This document shows positions 1 to 11,689 of a DNA stretch of 64,000 bases, piece by piece. Positions within the stretch are counted from its first letter, which is position 1. Each line of letters starts with the position of its first letter. Origin of the DNA: Geosiphon pyriformis (Eukaryota > Glomeromycota > Glomeromycetes > Archaeosporales > Geosiphonaceae); the NCBI GenBank assembly GCA_016748015.1, contig JAAOMT010000436.1, positions 687,940 to 751,939 of the forward strand. Direction: 5' to 3'. Below the pieces are notes generated by a model that searched no databases, was not told the DNA's origin, and saw only the letters and a list, made by a program, of their open reading frames with translations. A program made the position numbers and the translations under genes.

Positions 1-539
1 CTGGTTTTAAAGCCAAATGAGATAAAATTTAGAGTTGATAAAATTATGATAAATTGAACAAGGAAACAAAAAGTTTTTTTTGTGTTAAATAATATATAAT
101 CTTATTAATATGTACTATTAAACTATATAAAAAATAATGTTTTTGCTAATATGATAAATAAGATCAGCATATATGAATTATTTTTGATAATTAATAATTT
201 GTTAGATAACAAAGCTGTTAGTCTATTTGGCATATTAAATGAGCTTTGAAAACATTATAATAATAAAATAATAGGATGTTTTTTGAGTTTACTAAACTTT
301 TTTTTGGTTTTTAATAAAGTTTTAATTCTTTAAAAAAGAGCTTAGGTCTTAATAATTTCTAAACTTTATAATTGAAATAGCATTTTAACAAACACACAAC
401 CTATTGCATTAAATAAAACAGCAAAAAAAATTTTGTTAAAGATTCTGTTAGACCAGATTTTGTTAGTTTATACCAGATATAATGTTTTTTGAGATGACAA
501 TTTTTTGGTTTTAAAGAGTATTTCAACTCAGTTTTTTGT

Positions 540-1829
540 ATTTGCTATTTATTTGGTTGTAGAAAATGCTTTGAAAAAAAACTGCAAAATTTGATTAGTT
601 CTACAAAACATATACAAAGCTTATAATTTAGTTAAAAGATATTACTTAAAAGCTAGTTTAAAATATATCAAAATATATAGCAGATTTATTAAGTTTTTTG
701 GCAATATATACAAAAACAGAATCAATAAGATAATAACAGATTTTGGTCTTTTAAATAATTACAAAATACAAGATAGGCTTGATTATAGCAAGATATTTTC
801 ACTATTTTTGTGAAGAATTTTTTATAATCTTTTTTTATGTGAGGTTAAAAGACAAGGACATTTATATAGATATAGAATTAATACAAACTTTATAGCAAAA
901 ACAGGCAGAGTAAAAATGAATAAAGATAGATTTTTTTTTTGCAGCAGATGTATTTGTCAATAATACAATTTGAATAAAAAATAGTTAAGTATCAACACAG
1001 TATATTTTGAATATAATTAATAAGTTTTTTATAATTAATAACATTTTTATTAACAATAACAAAACTGCAATAATTCTTATTAATTAAAGAATTGTAAATG
1101 CTTCTTTATACATTAGTGGTTAGCCAATATTTATGGCCAAACATAACAAGTTTCACAAATATTTGAAGATATTTGTATTAATAAAAGACATGTCTAAGTC
1201 TAATCTTGTTAAAACACATTTTGATATTAAGTTTTTTTTTAATCTAATATTTAAAAAAACAGTATTAAATAAACAATTCTCATATTTGGTTTCAATAGTT
1301 TTATAGTCTATCATTAATTACTGAATGCAGTTCAGTTTTATATCTAAAAATATGTGTTAAAAATGTGATGTTATATTAAGAAAAAGATTAAAATTCAAGA
1401 CTAATCTATCAAAAAACTTCTCTAACAAAACTTTGTATCATCTTTCACTTTATAGATTAAAAATTTTTGAACAAATTCAGACAGAAAACAAAATTGTTTT
1501 TTTTGGTTATGTTTGCTAATACATTAAGAATTCTTAAATAATTGTTCAAGTATTGTTTTCTGAACTTGCAAATTTTGGAATAGACTTTATAAAATCTTTT
1601 ACAATATCTTATTAAGTTGAAAATTAGTTCTGTAAATAATTTTTTAGCAGATATTGTGAAATTTTTTTTGGATAACAAGATTTTTATAGCCAATAGCTTA
1701 TTTAATACTTTTTATGATTCAAAGCATTTTTTGATATTAGAAATTTTAGGGAACTTCTTTTATTATAATGTAATTTACTTTTTGAAGTACTTTGATATTA
1801 TTTTTAATAACAGATTGTTGAATAAATAG
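540..1829 (+). pseudogene. LINE reverse transcriptase region (degenerate)
   Basis: Reading across stops on + gives RT text. It includes a block ending FGLLNNYKIQDRLDYSKIFS (723-800), then RIFYNLFLCEVKRQGHL near 820-870, FVNNT at the catalytic box (FxDD expected, so both Asp are lost), and INNDKT-like text near 1050. The open stretch 1617-1829 begins MKISSVNNFLADIVKFFLDN and belongs to the thumb or linker. RT would copy element RNA at the nicked target. Stops and Asp-to-Asn changes rule out activity. Confidence 0.75.
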
Positions 1830-2009
1830 GGATTGGTTATGAGTTAAAAAACTTTTTGTTAAATAAAAAGACTAAGTTTTAGAAGTCCAATGTCATTGTA
1901 ATTTAAAAAGACTTTAACTTATATAAATAATTATGATATAAGTTTTAATAAGACTATTTTTGCTTCTAATTGCTCAAATTTCTTTTATTCATCTACTTTT
2001 TTAAATGTT

Positions 2010-2460
2010 TGTAATTATTTGTATGGATTGTGGGCTAAATTATTTAATGTTTATACAGATAGATCATTAAAATTATTAAGTATTATAGAAATAGTTGATA
2101 GAATAACAGTTTGTTTTTTTGATATTAAAATAGATATAAATATAAAAATAAATAGAATGTTATTTTTTATAATGTCAGAACTTCAAAAAATTGCTTTGGT
2201 ATTGAAGTGTATTTTTTCATTATGCTTAATAATAGTATATATAAACAGTTAAGCAGCTTTAAATACATGTGTTTTAAAATTAGTGCTTCTTTTATTGAAC
2301 TTTTAGAACAAATGCTGAGTAGAAAAACATTATATAATTAACTTAATCAGATTTAATAATATTTCTGTTAAGTGGATTAAAGATTACTTAAGGAATATTA
2401 ATAATAACAAAGCTAATAATCTTACATGTAATACAGCAATTTTTGGCTTTGTTTTTCTTA
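2010..2460 (+). pseudogene. LINE RNase H domain (degenerate)
   Basis: The open stretch 2019-2252 contains VYTDRSLKLL, the usual IYTDGSL start of RNase H, then a SELQKIALVLKCI helix where the catalytic Glu sits in this family. The run VYINS, then a stop, then ALNTC (2236-2262) stands for the usual YSDSQAAL block, with its Asp and Gln codons mutated. The domain would remove RNA from the RNA-DNA hybrid. It is broken by several stops. Confidence 0.7.
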
Positions 2461-2579
2461 TTGGGATTTGTAAAAAGTTCATTATGGCTAATGACTAAAT
2501 TGTATTAGAAAATGCTTGCCACTTTGATTGAAATATTTGCAGAATAATTTGTAGAGCTTAGTAAAAGACAGACTCAGAT

Positions 2580-3327
2580 ATAAAAGTTGTAAATAAGACA
2601 TTGGTTGGAATTATAAATTGGATTAATACAACAGCAGTTTGGCATTCAAACTTCCATATGCTGTCAGATTTTATAGACAAAATTTCAACAATTCTTTGCA
2701 CATATCTGATAAGACCAGTTTATAAAAAACTATCAGTTGCTATTAGAAAGAAGCTTTATAATAAAGATTATTCAGAGGTGTTGTGTTTAATATGTAATAA
2801 TATTGAATTGCCTGATTATGTATTTACTTGCTTGAAAAATACTTTGATATATTCTGAGATTTTGCTAAGCCATATTAATTTGTAAAAATTTTTAGTGGTT
2901 GAATGTTTTCTATTATTGTCTTTGGTATTGTGTATTCTTTTTTCAAGAATATTAAATATTAGTATTTATGTAAATTTATGTAAGAATTTTGTCTTTAAAA
3001 AGTAAATTGATAAGGCAGTTTTGGTTTTTGGGGATAAAAAAAAGCTGTATTGGTAGTAATCAATTTTGTTTGCCATTTGGCTAAAAAATATTGAAATAAG
3101 TTGTGATTGTTCAAAGTAAAATTTAGAGTAAACATAAAAAAAAGTGGATTAGTTAGTAATATAAAAGTAGTTAATACTGCTTTTTATGCTGTGTCTAATT
3201 GTTTATTAATAGAAGTTGTTTATTTGCTTAATATTGTTGAATTATTTGCTGTTAGTTTTGGTTTGTGCAAAACTTGTTTGTTTTTTTCAGATATTTGTAA
3301 TAATATAAGAATATATATAAGTGTATA
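2580..3327 (+). pseudogene. LINE ORF2 C-terminal region with Cys/His knuckle
   Basis: Open stretch 2601-2885 reads WINTTAVWHSNFHMLSDF, then RKKLYNKDYSEVLCLICNN, then LPDYVFTC, a CxxC...Y/HxxxC knuckle in which the His codon has become Tyr. Open stretch 3107-3327 ends with FGLCKTCLFFSDICNN, the conserved tail of this LINE family, followed by a stop at 3326-3328. The same tail recurs at 3575-3640 (-), 12100-12180 (+) and 25078-25150 (-), which confirms a repeat family inside this window. Confidence 0.75.
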
Positions 3328-3470
3328 GTATTGTTTTAATTAGTTTGAATAACCAGTTATATGTAAAAAGCACATAAATTATATTTAGTTAAACTTACTT
3401 AGTTTGTTTCTATATATTAGATAGTAGTTAGGTCATACTTGTTAAATATAAAAAAAAAGACAGCTTAGTT

Positions 3471-3870
3471 ACTATTTAACATACAGAATTAAACTATGTA
3501 ATCTTAACTAAATATAATTTATACACTTACTACATATAATTAGCTACTTAAGCTAATTTAAACAATACTATGTATCTATATAAACTATTGAACTACTATT
3601 AATACCAAAAAAAAAACATAAGGCAAATGTTTATTAAAGCTTATTGTTATGAATTTAATAATATCAAGTATATAAACTACTTTATCTAATAAAATAAACT
3701 ACCTTATCTAATAAATCCAAATGTAATTTAATAGCCAACTTATTAACTCAGCTTTTTTTGTTTCCAATTTATTTTTCATATTAGCATATTATATCTTATG
3801 ATAATAAAAATTAACCAAATGGTAAGAAAAATTAATCAGTACATAAATAGCTTCTTTTTTATTGTTATAT
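3471..3870 (-). mobile_element. LINE 3' fragment, opposite orientation to copy A
   Basis: The reverse complement of 3484-3575 matches 3327-3420, so the 3' ends of two LINE copies face each other across about 60 bp. Reading - from 3870 gives degenerate C-terminal text ending FFFGINSSSIVYIDT and a stop, equivalent to the CLFFSDICNNIRIYISV end of copy A. The fragment is cut at 3870 by insertion of LTR element E1. Confidence 0.7.
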
Positions 3871-4502
3871 TGTTATGGTTGAAACCCATAATTTTTATTA
3901 GTTATCACATGTATTAGTCACTGATGTCATATAATTAGCCACTCTATTTTTAGATAATGATTATTGACCTAATCATTGACTACTTTCAATAGCTATATAA
4001 GCGATAAGTCTTTTAGCTATAGAAAATCATCTCTCAGACAAAAATCAAATAAATAAAAATAACAACTTTCATCTCAATTACTCTCTTATTACTAATTTTC
4101 CTTTCCCTACTTTCAAGTATCCAAATATCTTAGGATAAAAAATTACTTGTTGGTCTTTTCTTGTTTGAATAATTGTAGTATTTGAAGACTATTTGTATAA
4201 ACATGACTGAAGAGCACAAGTTGATACCTGATATTGAATTCTAAGAGTGCCGACATAAAAGCATAGAATTAATACCAGCGGTGATCAATTGTTGACAGTA
4301 TGGACTATCTCTTTACCTTCAAATTCCCCAGTTATCTTTGAAAAGAATAGCGACTGAGATATTTTATGAGACTGATCTTGCATATTGAATCCATACTCAT
4401 TCAATTTGCTCTTTAAAATTGAATTCCCTTTTGATTATTTCTATCACCCTACAATCCTGTTTTCCCTTGCTATCCATTAGCTTGTTACTTCAACCCATAA
4501 CA
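3871..4502 (+). repeat. E1 5' LTR (632 bp)
   Basis: It starts TGTTATGGTTG and ends CCCATAACA. TATATAA at 3994-4000 is the likely U3 promoter. It carries only two copies of a 12-bp TGACC-type unit at about 3959-3981, against eleven in the 3' LTR. Confidence 0.9.
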
Positions 4503-4530
4503 TAAAAGTAGTGCTCCCTGTGAGGTTGTC
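4503..4530 (+). other. E1 primer-binding site region
   Basis: Directly after the 5' LTR comes TAGTGCTCCCTGTGAGG. It aligns with the TTTGGTGCTCTCTGTGAG found at the same place in E2-E5, the minus-strand primer site. The expected TGG at the tRNA CCA end has changed to TAG. Confidence 0.6.
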
Positions 4531-4552
4531 AAAATTCACTTATTTCCTTATT

Positions 4553-6060
4553 GTATGGGTAATTACTCATATTTGCCATAGCAATTAGAAGAACACTTTG
4601 CAGTACACAACAGAAACGACTTGGATTTCATTGAACTTAATTCTCTGCCCTCCTGCTTGATCTGTTTTCCCATTGAAGAACAATCCAGCAGACAATTCCA
4701 AGACTTTTAGAACTGGTTCCTGAATGAGCATTCAGCTGAAACCTACACAGCCTACACAATCTATTACTTTGACCAAGCTTACTTTGAAAACAACTTTGAA
4801 GAAAAAAACAACAATATTAATCAGCTCTTATACTCAGCAACCTTTGAACAACAACCTTCTGAATTCGAATATCTAAATCACCAAATTCACATCTGGATTA
4901 CTGCCCATCAATTAGCTGAAACCTCTTTTGAAACAGAAAAAGAAAGTTACCAAACCACTCTTATTTTTGATTTCTTCCCAAGTGATTCAGATCATTCCAC
5001 TCAAACAGTAACTCCTGAACCAATGGTCTAAGATCCAATGCAAGCAAACATTTTAGCCGCCCTCCAAGGCATACAAACTGCTTTGGGGCAAAGAAACAAC
5101 ATCCCATTACCATTATTTAGAGGTGATACACAAGATCTAATTGAATGGTTGGACAATTTTGAAAGAGCAACCATTGCCAACTAATATGATAATGAGTACA
5201 AGTTCCAAATTGTTGGTGGCTACCTTCAAGGCTCTCCTGCCACATGGTTTTCACAAGAAACCAATGCCAATGTCCAGCACAGAATTATCAAATAGATACC
5301 AGCAGATGCAGAAGAAAACAATACCTCTTTCACTACCCAGTTTGAAAACAAGTTCAGAACCCCAATCTTAATATCTAAATGGTGCATGGAACTGGAAAAA
5401 AGAACCCAAAGTCCTGATGAAGTTGTAACCAAATATGCCAAAGCAAACAGAAAGTTAATCAAGTAAGTAGACTCTGGAAGAAACTGGACAGAAGAACAAA
5501 AGATTTACTCCTTTACAAAAGGATTGAAAACTAACTTATCTTATGCTCTTTGGCCTTTCTTGGCTCTAAAAAACAACTCTACAATGGATATGGCTATTGA
5601 ACTCACCCAAAGGATTGAAAATAACCAAAAGATGCATCTGGGATCCACACTTCCAGTTTTTGCTCCTGCTCCTGTCATGGCCCCTGCTCCTCAAGTAGCT
5701 GCTACTTTTTTTGCTGCCCAAACCCAAGACCCAAATGAACAATTGATAGATAGACTCACAGCTAATTTTGTCTGGTTATTAGAACCATTGGCACAAGCAG
5801 TCAGAGATAATTAGCAATCTCCCTATCAAAGACAGCAAAATCATGGCCCACCTGTGTGCTATTGTTGTGGATTAACTGGATATTATTCAAGAGATTATAA
5901 CAATCCTCCACTGCCTTCTTCAGCTCCCAGAAACAATAACAACCAAAACAACAGACCCAACAACAACAACAATGTCCCCAATCAAAGACCTAATCATGCC
6001 AACATCAATTTTTTTGGAGAGGATCTCCTAGTTGAAGTTGCTGTTTATCAGCCTTTAAAC
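4553..6060 (+). pseudogene. E1 Gag (degenerate)
   Basis: The frame opens at ATG 4553 and is interrupted by stops such as TAG in place of CAG. A Gag core lies at about 5040-5640. It includes PLPLFRGDTQDLIEWLDNF and YLQGSPATWF on one side of a frame change, and TEEQKIYSFTKGLKTNLSYA on the other. A Pro/Ala-rich linker follows. The zinc knuckle at about 5857-5900 reads CYCCGLTGYYSRDY, where CCHC is expected; His and the last Cys have both become Tyr. Gag would form the particle shell and bind RNA. Confidence 0.75.
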
Positions 6061-6299
6061 TAGTAGGCACATTTCCAAAAAGTGAGAGTACAAGCCAACC
6101 AGAAAAAAACTCCTTTTATGCTTTTAACTTAACTGATAATGACTATAACATAGATGAACTAGCAATCAACACCTCAGAACCAACCAGAAAGAAGAAGAAA
6201 GCCAAGGTTGATTTCGTTCTAGACCCCAACAAAGCCTCAACTTCTGCCGCTGATAACAATGAGCCACCAAAGGCTAAAGTTTTTAAGAATTCTCCAAAG

Positions 6300-6878
6300 T
6301 TGGAATCCCCAGAAATTGTACAAAAATCTGGACCCTATTCCATTGTTAAAGATATCATGGAAACCTCAGCACATATTACCTTTGGCCAGTTAATAACCCA
6401 CCCACAGTTTAGAAAGGATTTTCACAAATCCTTGATTCCAAAAAAGAAGACACCAAAAACCAACAAGCGTCCTCACCAAGCTGAACTTGCTGACAATAGC
6501 AATGTTATCCCTCTGATTTGTAAAGCCCAAGTGGCTGAATACTTCATTGACTTAATTCTAGACAGTGAATCATCTGTTAGTGTTATTGCCAAACACTTTT
6601 TGGAAGCAATTGGTAAAAGGATTGATAAACTTTCCACTAGACCAATAACCAACATACATGATGACAAAAAGAAAGGACTGGGTATTGCCAAAGCTGTTTC
6701 TGTCCACATCAATGGAATCAGTATTGAAACTGACATGGAAGTTTCTGAAGCCAAGGAATACACCATCATTGTTGGCAATGAATGGTTCAAGAAAACAAAA
6801 GCTTTACTTGATTATGAACTTTGTGAATTAACCATCAGATATGGTGAGAAACCCATTGTGGTTAAGTGTTGCCATTGA
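6300..6878 (+). pseudogene. E1 aspartic protease region
   Basis: This open frame of 192 codons contains FIDLILDSESSVSVIA (catalytic DSG changed to DSE, Asp kept), then VHINGISIETDMEV and IIVGNEWFKKTKALLDY, the flap and C-terminal landmarks of Gypsy proteases. It would process Gag-Pol. It sits between Gag and RT as expected. The next 300 bases hold a short Lys-rich stretch and a small Cys cluster, CAQCWCNK...CKSC, at about 7165-7215. Confidence 0.75.
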
Positions 6879-7193
6879 ACAACTTTCCCAGTACCCAAAC
6901 AAAACCAAGAAGAAGAACAATCAGATAAATCAGATGATGAAGAGAGCAATGAAGAAAAAGAACAAGAAGAGCAAGAAGAAACTACTAAACTCGCCTATAC
7001 TACCTTCACCAGCAATGGCAAACCACTGAACAATGTTAAAGCAGACAAAGAAGAAATCATTGTAAATGGCAAGCTGATCTGCTGGCTTTATTATGATATT
7101 CTTAAAAGAACTTTTGAAAGAAAACCTGGCAAGAAAGCCAAATACAGTTTTTGGTAGTATGGTCCTTGTGCCCAGTGTTGGTGCAACAAACTC

Positions 7194-8740
7194 TTGTATT
7201 CTCCAAGCAATGAATGCAAATCATGTCTGATCTATTACAAAGATTGGGAACCAATCAGTTTGATACCCAGAGAAGAATTGAAAGAAGTACAGAAGTCCTT
7301 TGAGAATGAACCACCTGAGATCCAATCACTGGTTGTAGAACAAAAAAAACCTTCTCCAGAAGAAAGAAAAATAGACATTGAAAATTTGCTGGCTAGAAAT
7401 AGCCCAGTTATTTCCAAAAAAGATGATACCCCTGGATGTACCCATGTAATACAACACACCATCACCACCAGAGAAACTCAACTCATCCATTTGAAGCCTT
7501 ATCAATCCAATCAGCACAATGATGAGTTTATCAAGAAAGAGATAAACTGGATGAAAAAACTTGAATTCATACAAGAAACCAAGAGTGAATGGGCTTTCCC
7601 AGTTGTAGTGATATCCAAGAAAGGTGGAACACTATGCTTCTGTGTCAACTACTGCCAATTAAATGCCATTACTGAAAGAGACATGTACCCACTTTCCAAG
7701 ATTGATGCAATATTAGATCAATTCAAAGATGCTGCTTTCTTTTCAATTATTGACTTAACTGCTGGATTCTGGCAAGTAGAGATGGATCCAGAAAGCAGAA
7801 AGAAAACTGCCTTCATTATCAAGTATGGCACCTATGAATTCACAGTCATGCCTTTTGGTCTTACCAATGCCCCTTCCACCTTTCAATGCTTAATGGATAA
7901 AGTATTTGAATCAGTCAAGGAAAACTTTGTTCTAGTCTATTTGAACGACATAATGGTATACTCAAAAACCTGGAATGAACATCTGGAACATTTACAAAAG
8001 GTTTTTGACCTCTTCAGAAATGCTGGCCTCAAAATCAACCCAATCAAATCTTTCTTTAGAAGACAATCCACCCAGTTTCTTGGTTATCTTATCACAAAAG
8101 ATGGAATTTTTTCTGACCCAGCCAAAGTTAAAAAAGTCCAAAACATCAAACAACCAATAAACATTTATGAACTATGTTTTTTTCTTGGTTTGGCCTCTTA
8201 TTATCGCAAATTTGTCAAGAATTTTTCCAAAATTGCCTTTCCTCTCAATCAGCTATTCAAGAAAAATGTCAATTACCATTGGAGAACACATTAGCAAAAA
8301 GCCTTTGAAACTTTAAAGAAAAAACTGGTTACAGAACCCATTCTCAAGCAATCTAATCTAGATTGACTCTTTATTCTTCACACTGATGCATCTGGCTTTG
8401 AACTTGGTGCTGTTTTCTCTCAGAAAAATGAAGATGGCAAAGAACATGCCATAGTCTATGTCAGTAGAACTCTTTCTCCAGCAGAACAGAACTATTCAGT
8501 CACTGAACAAGAATGCTTAGCAGTAGTATGGTCCACCAGTTACTGGAGTAAGTATTTTCTTGGTGTGAAGTTTTTGGTGGTAACAGATCACCAAGCTTTG
8601 GTTTGGCTGTGCAACAAAAAGAGGCTAGAACACAAACAGATAACTCGCTGGATACTCCACTTGGATAAATTTGACTATGATATTTAACATTGCAAAGGAG
8701 CTAATCATCAAAATGCCAATGCTCTCTCCAGACTTACTAT
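7194..8740 (+). pseudogene. E1 reverse transcriptase and RNase H
   Basis: The open frame 7194-8294 holds most of RT: FPVVVISKKGGTLCFCVNY, YPLSKIDAILDQF, FWQVEMDPESRKKTAF, MPFGLTNAPSTFQCLMD and the catalytic box as LVYLNDIMVYS (YLND, first Asp lost). After a stop at 8292 the same frame gives RNase H: LHTDASGFELGAVFSQ, YSVTEQECLAVVW and VTDHQALVWL (catalytic D, E, D visible), ending in NANALSRL near 8730. One stop lies inside HCKGANH. Apart from the point changes the family fit is very clear. Confidence 0.9.
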
Positions 8741-9012
8741 CCAGTAACAGAACAATTCTCTTAAACCAAACCAACTTAATTATTAGTAATTTCCCTTTTT
8801 TGACAAACACGATAATGGACTTGGACAACTATTCTGTCTTAATGGAATTTTTGGGTAAAGGACAATACTTACCAAAATACACATAACAACAAAGAGAACA
8901 TTTGCACAAACAATCAAATTTCTATTTAATTTGCTAGAACCAACTTTATAAAAAAAATAGAAAAGATTCTGATCATCCTCAGAGAGTCATCAGATTTGAA
9001 GAAAGAGAAATT

Positions 9013-10060
9013 GTGATCTACAATATGTATACTGATCTATTAGCTGGACACTTTGGAAAAACAAAAACAATTCAGAAAACTCTAGCTTGCTATTATTGGC
9101 CTACCTTGGGAAAAAACATTGCTGAATACATTAAAACCTGTGATATCTGCCAAAGAAGAGGAAAACCCAATCACAAAGAAGATATTCATCCAATCTTTGT
9201 TGGTCAACCCTTTGACAGAATTGGTATAGATGTTGTTAAACCTTTAACAATAACTCCTGATGGCAACAGATATATTATCACAGCTACTGACTATCTTACA
9301 AAGTGGGTAGAAGCAAGAACCACTCCAGACCAAACAGCAGTTTCAATAGCCAATTTCATTTATGAAGATATCATTTGTTGTCATGACTGCTCCAAAGAAC
9401 TTTTATCTGACAGAGGAAGAGCTTTTCTCAGTACACTTGTTGAAGAACTTTGCAGAAAAATGGGAATACATTACAAACTTTCCTCTTCTTATCACTCCCA
9501 AACAAATGGCCTAGTAGAACATTTCAATAGAACACTATGTAAAACCCTAGCCAAAACCAGCAAAGAAACAAACTTATGGGACAAAGTACTGCCTTCAGCT
9601 TTGTTTGCTTATAGAACTGTAAATCATGACATAACAAGTTATGAACCCTTTTATTTACTCTATGGACAAATGGCAACCCTACTAATAAAAACTGACATTG
9701 AGACAATACTCTTTGAAGAAATAACAATAGAAAATTACAAAGACATTTTGCAAAGAAGACTTGGTATTATTCTTGACTCATTAGTAGAAGCACAAATAAT
9801 TGTCTTTGAAAAGATAAAACCATTCTAAGAGAAGCTTAAAAAAAAGAAAACATATAAAACACTTTCCTTAAGTGTTGGCAACTTAGTTTTAGAATACCGT
9901 TCAGACAGAGACAATGTCTATGGTAATAAATTCTTTAACTGGTAGAAAGGACCCTTTATAGTCAACAAAGTTTTAAACAATAGTTTTTATATTTTACAAG
10001 ATCAATATGGAACAATCTTCAATAATTGCCTTGTTCATGACACATGACTCAAGAAATATC
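9013..10060 (+). pseudogene. E1 integrase
   Basis: The open frame 9013-9828 starts in the zinc-binding domain (AGHFGKTKTIQKTLACYYWP, then CDICQRRGK). The catalytic core follows with all three acidic residues: IGIDVVKP, LLSDRGRAF and GLVEHFNRTL. Reading past the stop at 9826, 9829-10060 gives a GPY/F-type end, KGPFIVNKVLNNSFYILQD, with stops. It would insert the cDNA; the 4-bp duplication around E1 fits its past action. Confidence 0.88.
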
Positions 10061-10792
10061 ACAAATGACCTGATTGGTTATTTGTTGTGGTAATACTGAC
10101 CCAAATGATCAACAAAAATCAGATATAAATAAATGCATCATTTTCAAAACAGAGATATCTTCAATCGATATAAACAATTATTTCCTAGATCAAAACATTC
10201 AAAACATTTTCTACACTCTTCATGAGCACTAGATCAAAAATTATCCAAATGCTACTCTGATCATTGGAAAACAAACCATCATAACTGATAACAGTGGAAC
10301 ACATACTGTTATTAGACCAAAGAAAACCACTACCAGAAGAGAAAAAATTAGCAAAATAGATAAGTATTTGCTGGAAAACATAACAGTAACAATACTTACA
10401 CCTTCTATGACAATTGAAAAAATGATTAAGAAAATCTTGCCCATAGACAAAAACTTGTCATATGAAAGACAACTAGAACTCTATGGTTGTCTTGGTAAAA
10501 TCATAGAAGAAATGAAGCTCATGAAGAAAACAACTTCAAAGATACAAGTGGAAATTTTGGGCATTATACATTTAGATATCCCAAGAGTTTTGACTATTAC
10601 AAGAAGAGCCAAAACTTTTATACAAAGATTTGGTCTCTTGGATACAAAGCTTATTTTGTCTCAAGTACTATACACTCTATTCACAAAAGACTTCAACAAA
10701 TTAGTTAGTTTTAAGTTAGACAAAACCCTTCAATTAAAATACTCTATAAATAGCTTGATTTTGCCGGAGCTTAATCTCTTTGGAGAGAATGA
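10061..10792 (+). pseudogene. E1 3' ORF of unknown function
   Basis: Between integrase and the 3' LTR, 10368 onward is open for 151 codons, running to a stop at 10821 inside the LTR. The text is Lys- and Leu-rich: MLENITVTILTPSMTIEKMI, then LSYERQLELYGCLGKIIEEM. No chromodomain or envelope signature is visible, and there is no signal or membrane segment. Upstream text (10230-10360) continues in a related frame. I do not recognise it. E2 and E3 also carry an ORF at this place, but the sequences look unrelated. Confidence 0.45.
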
Positions 10793-11533
10793 TGTTATGG
10801 TTGAAACTCATAATTTTTATTAGTTATCACATGTATTAGCCACTAATGTCATATAATTAGCCACTCTATTTTTAGATAGTAATCATTGATCTAATCAATG
10901 ATCTGACCATTGACCTAATCATTGACCTGATTATTGACTTAATCAATAATCTGATCATTGACCTGATCATTGACCTGATCATTGACTTAGTTGTTGACCT
11001 GGTCATTGACCACTTTCAATAACTATATAAGCGATGAGTCTCTTAGTTATAGAAAATCATCTCTTAGACAAGAATCAAATAAATAAAAATAACAACTTTT
11101 ATCTTAATCACTCTCTTATTGCTAATTTCTCTTTCTCTACCTTCAAGTATCCGAACATTTTAGGATAAAAAATTACTTGTTGGTCTTTTCCTGTTTGAAT
11201 AATTGTAGTATTTGAAAACTATTTGTATAAACATAACTGAAGAGCACAAGTTGATACCTGATATTTGAATTCTAAGAGTGCTGATGTGAAGGCATAGAAT
11301 TAATACCAGTGGTGATTAATTGTTAACAGTACAGACTATCCCTCTACTTTCAGATTCCCCAGTTATCTTTGAAAAAAATAGCGACTAAGATATTTTATGA
11401 GACTGATCTTGCACATTGAATCTATACTTATTCAATTCACTCTTTAAAGTTGAATTCCTCTTTGATTATTTCCATCACTCTATAATCCTGTTCTTCCTTG
11501 CTATCTGTTAGCTTGTTACTCCAACCTGTAACA
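10793..11533 (+). repeat. E1 3' LTR (741 bp)
   Basis: It matches 3871-4502 end to end, including TATATAA (11024-11030) and the TAACA end. It is about 109 bp longer, which is nearly nine 12-bp units. The purine-rich TTTGGAGAGAATGA just before it (10780-10792) is the likely polypurine tract. Confidence 0.9.
10881..11012 (+). repeat. 12-bp tandem repeat in E1 3' LTR U3
   Basis: Eleven head-to-tail units close to GATCATTGACCT lie just upstream of the TATA box. Several include the palindrome TGATCA. The 5' LTR has two units. Confidence 0.85.
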
Positions 11534-11689
11534 ATATATTATCAAAACATTTTTAAATCAAGATTTAAGAATAAATTTTTTGTAAAACACCATATATAGA
11601 AAAAAATTTTATAACAAAAAATATCCAAATATTTTGTGTTTACAGTATAAAAAAATTGAGTTTTTTAATCATGTGTTTATGTATTTTAA
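11534..11689. other. AT-rich flank of E1
   Basis: It starts with the right copy of the atat target duplication. The rest is AT-rich with no CG and no recognisable coding text. Confidence 0.4.

Larger units (their letters stand above)
1..3470 (+). mobile_element. LINE (non-LTR retrotransposon) copy A, 5' end outside window, heavily mutated
   Basis: The + strand carries, in the right order but with many stops, the parts of a LINE ORF2. RT finger and palm text lies at about 540-1100, including a mutated FVDDT-type box read as FVNNT near 950. Thumb-like text follows to about 1830, then an RNase H region at about 2010-2300, then a Cys/His knuckle and C-terminal tail at 2600-3327. A non-coding 3' tail runs to about 3470. 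I recognise the wording from a LINE family remembered from Glomeromycotina; this is recall, not a search. By eye the segment has no CG dinucleotide and is extremely AT-rich. The element is dead. Confidence 0.8.
3871..11533 (+). mobile_element. Ty3/Gypsy LTR retrotransposon E1, complete but inactive
   Basis: It is bounded by LTRs that start TGTTATGG and end TAACA, and flanked by the 4-bp duplication atat (3867-3870 and 11534-11537). The internal order is Gag, protease, RT, RNase H, integrase (Ty3/Gypsy order), then an unrecognised 3' ORF. No dUTPase is present between protease and RT, unlike E2, E3, E4 and E6. Frames change between domains and stops are frequent. RT has YLND in place of YxDD. 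The Gag zinc knuckle has lost its His and last Cys. Confidence 0.92.

Noticed and set aside
1457-1693. Open frame of 78 codons on the - strand in LINE copy A
   Set aside because: The LINE is coded on + here; the - frame is only AT-rich shadow.
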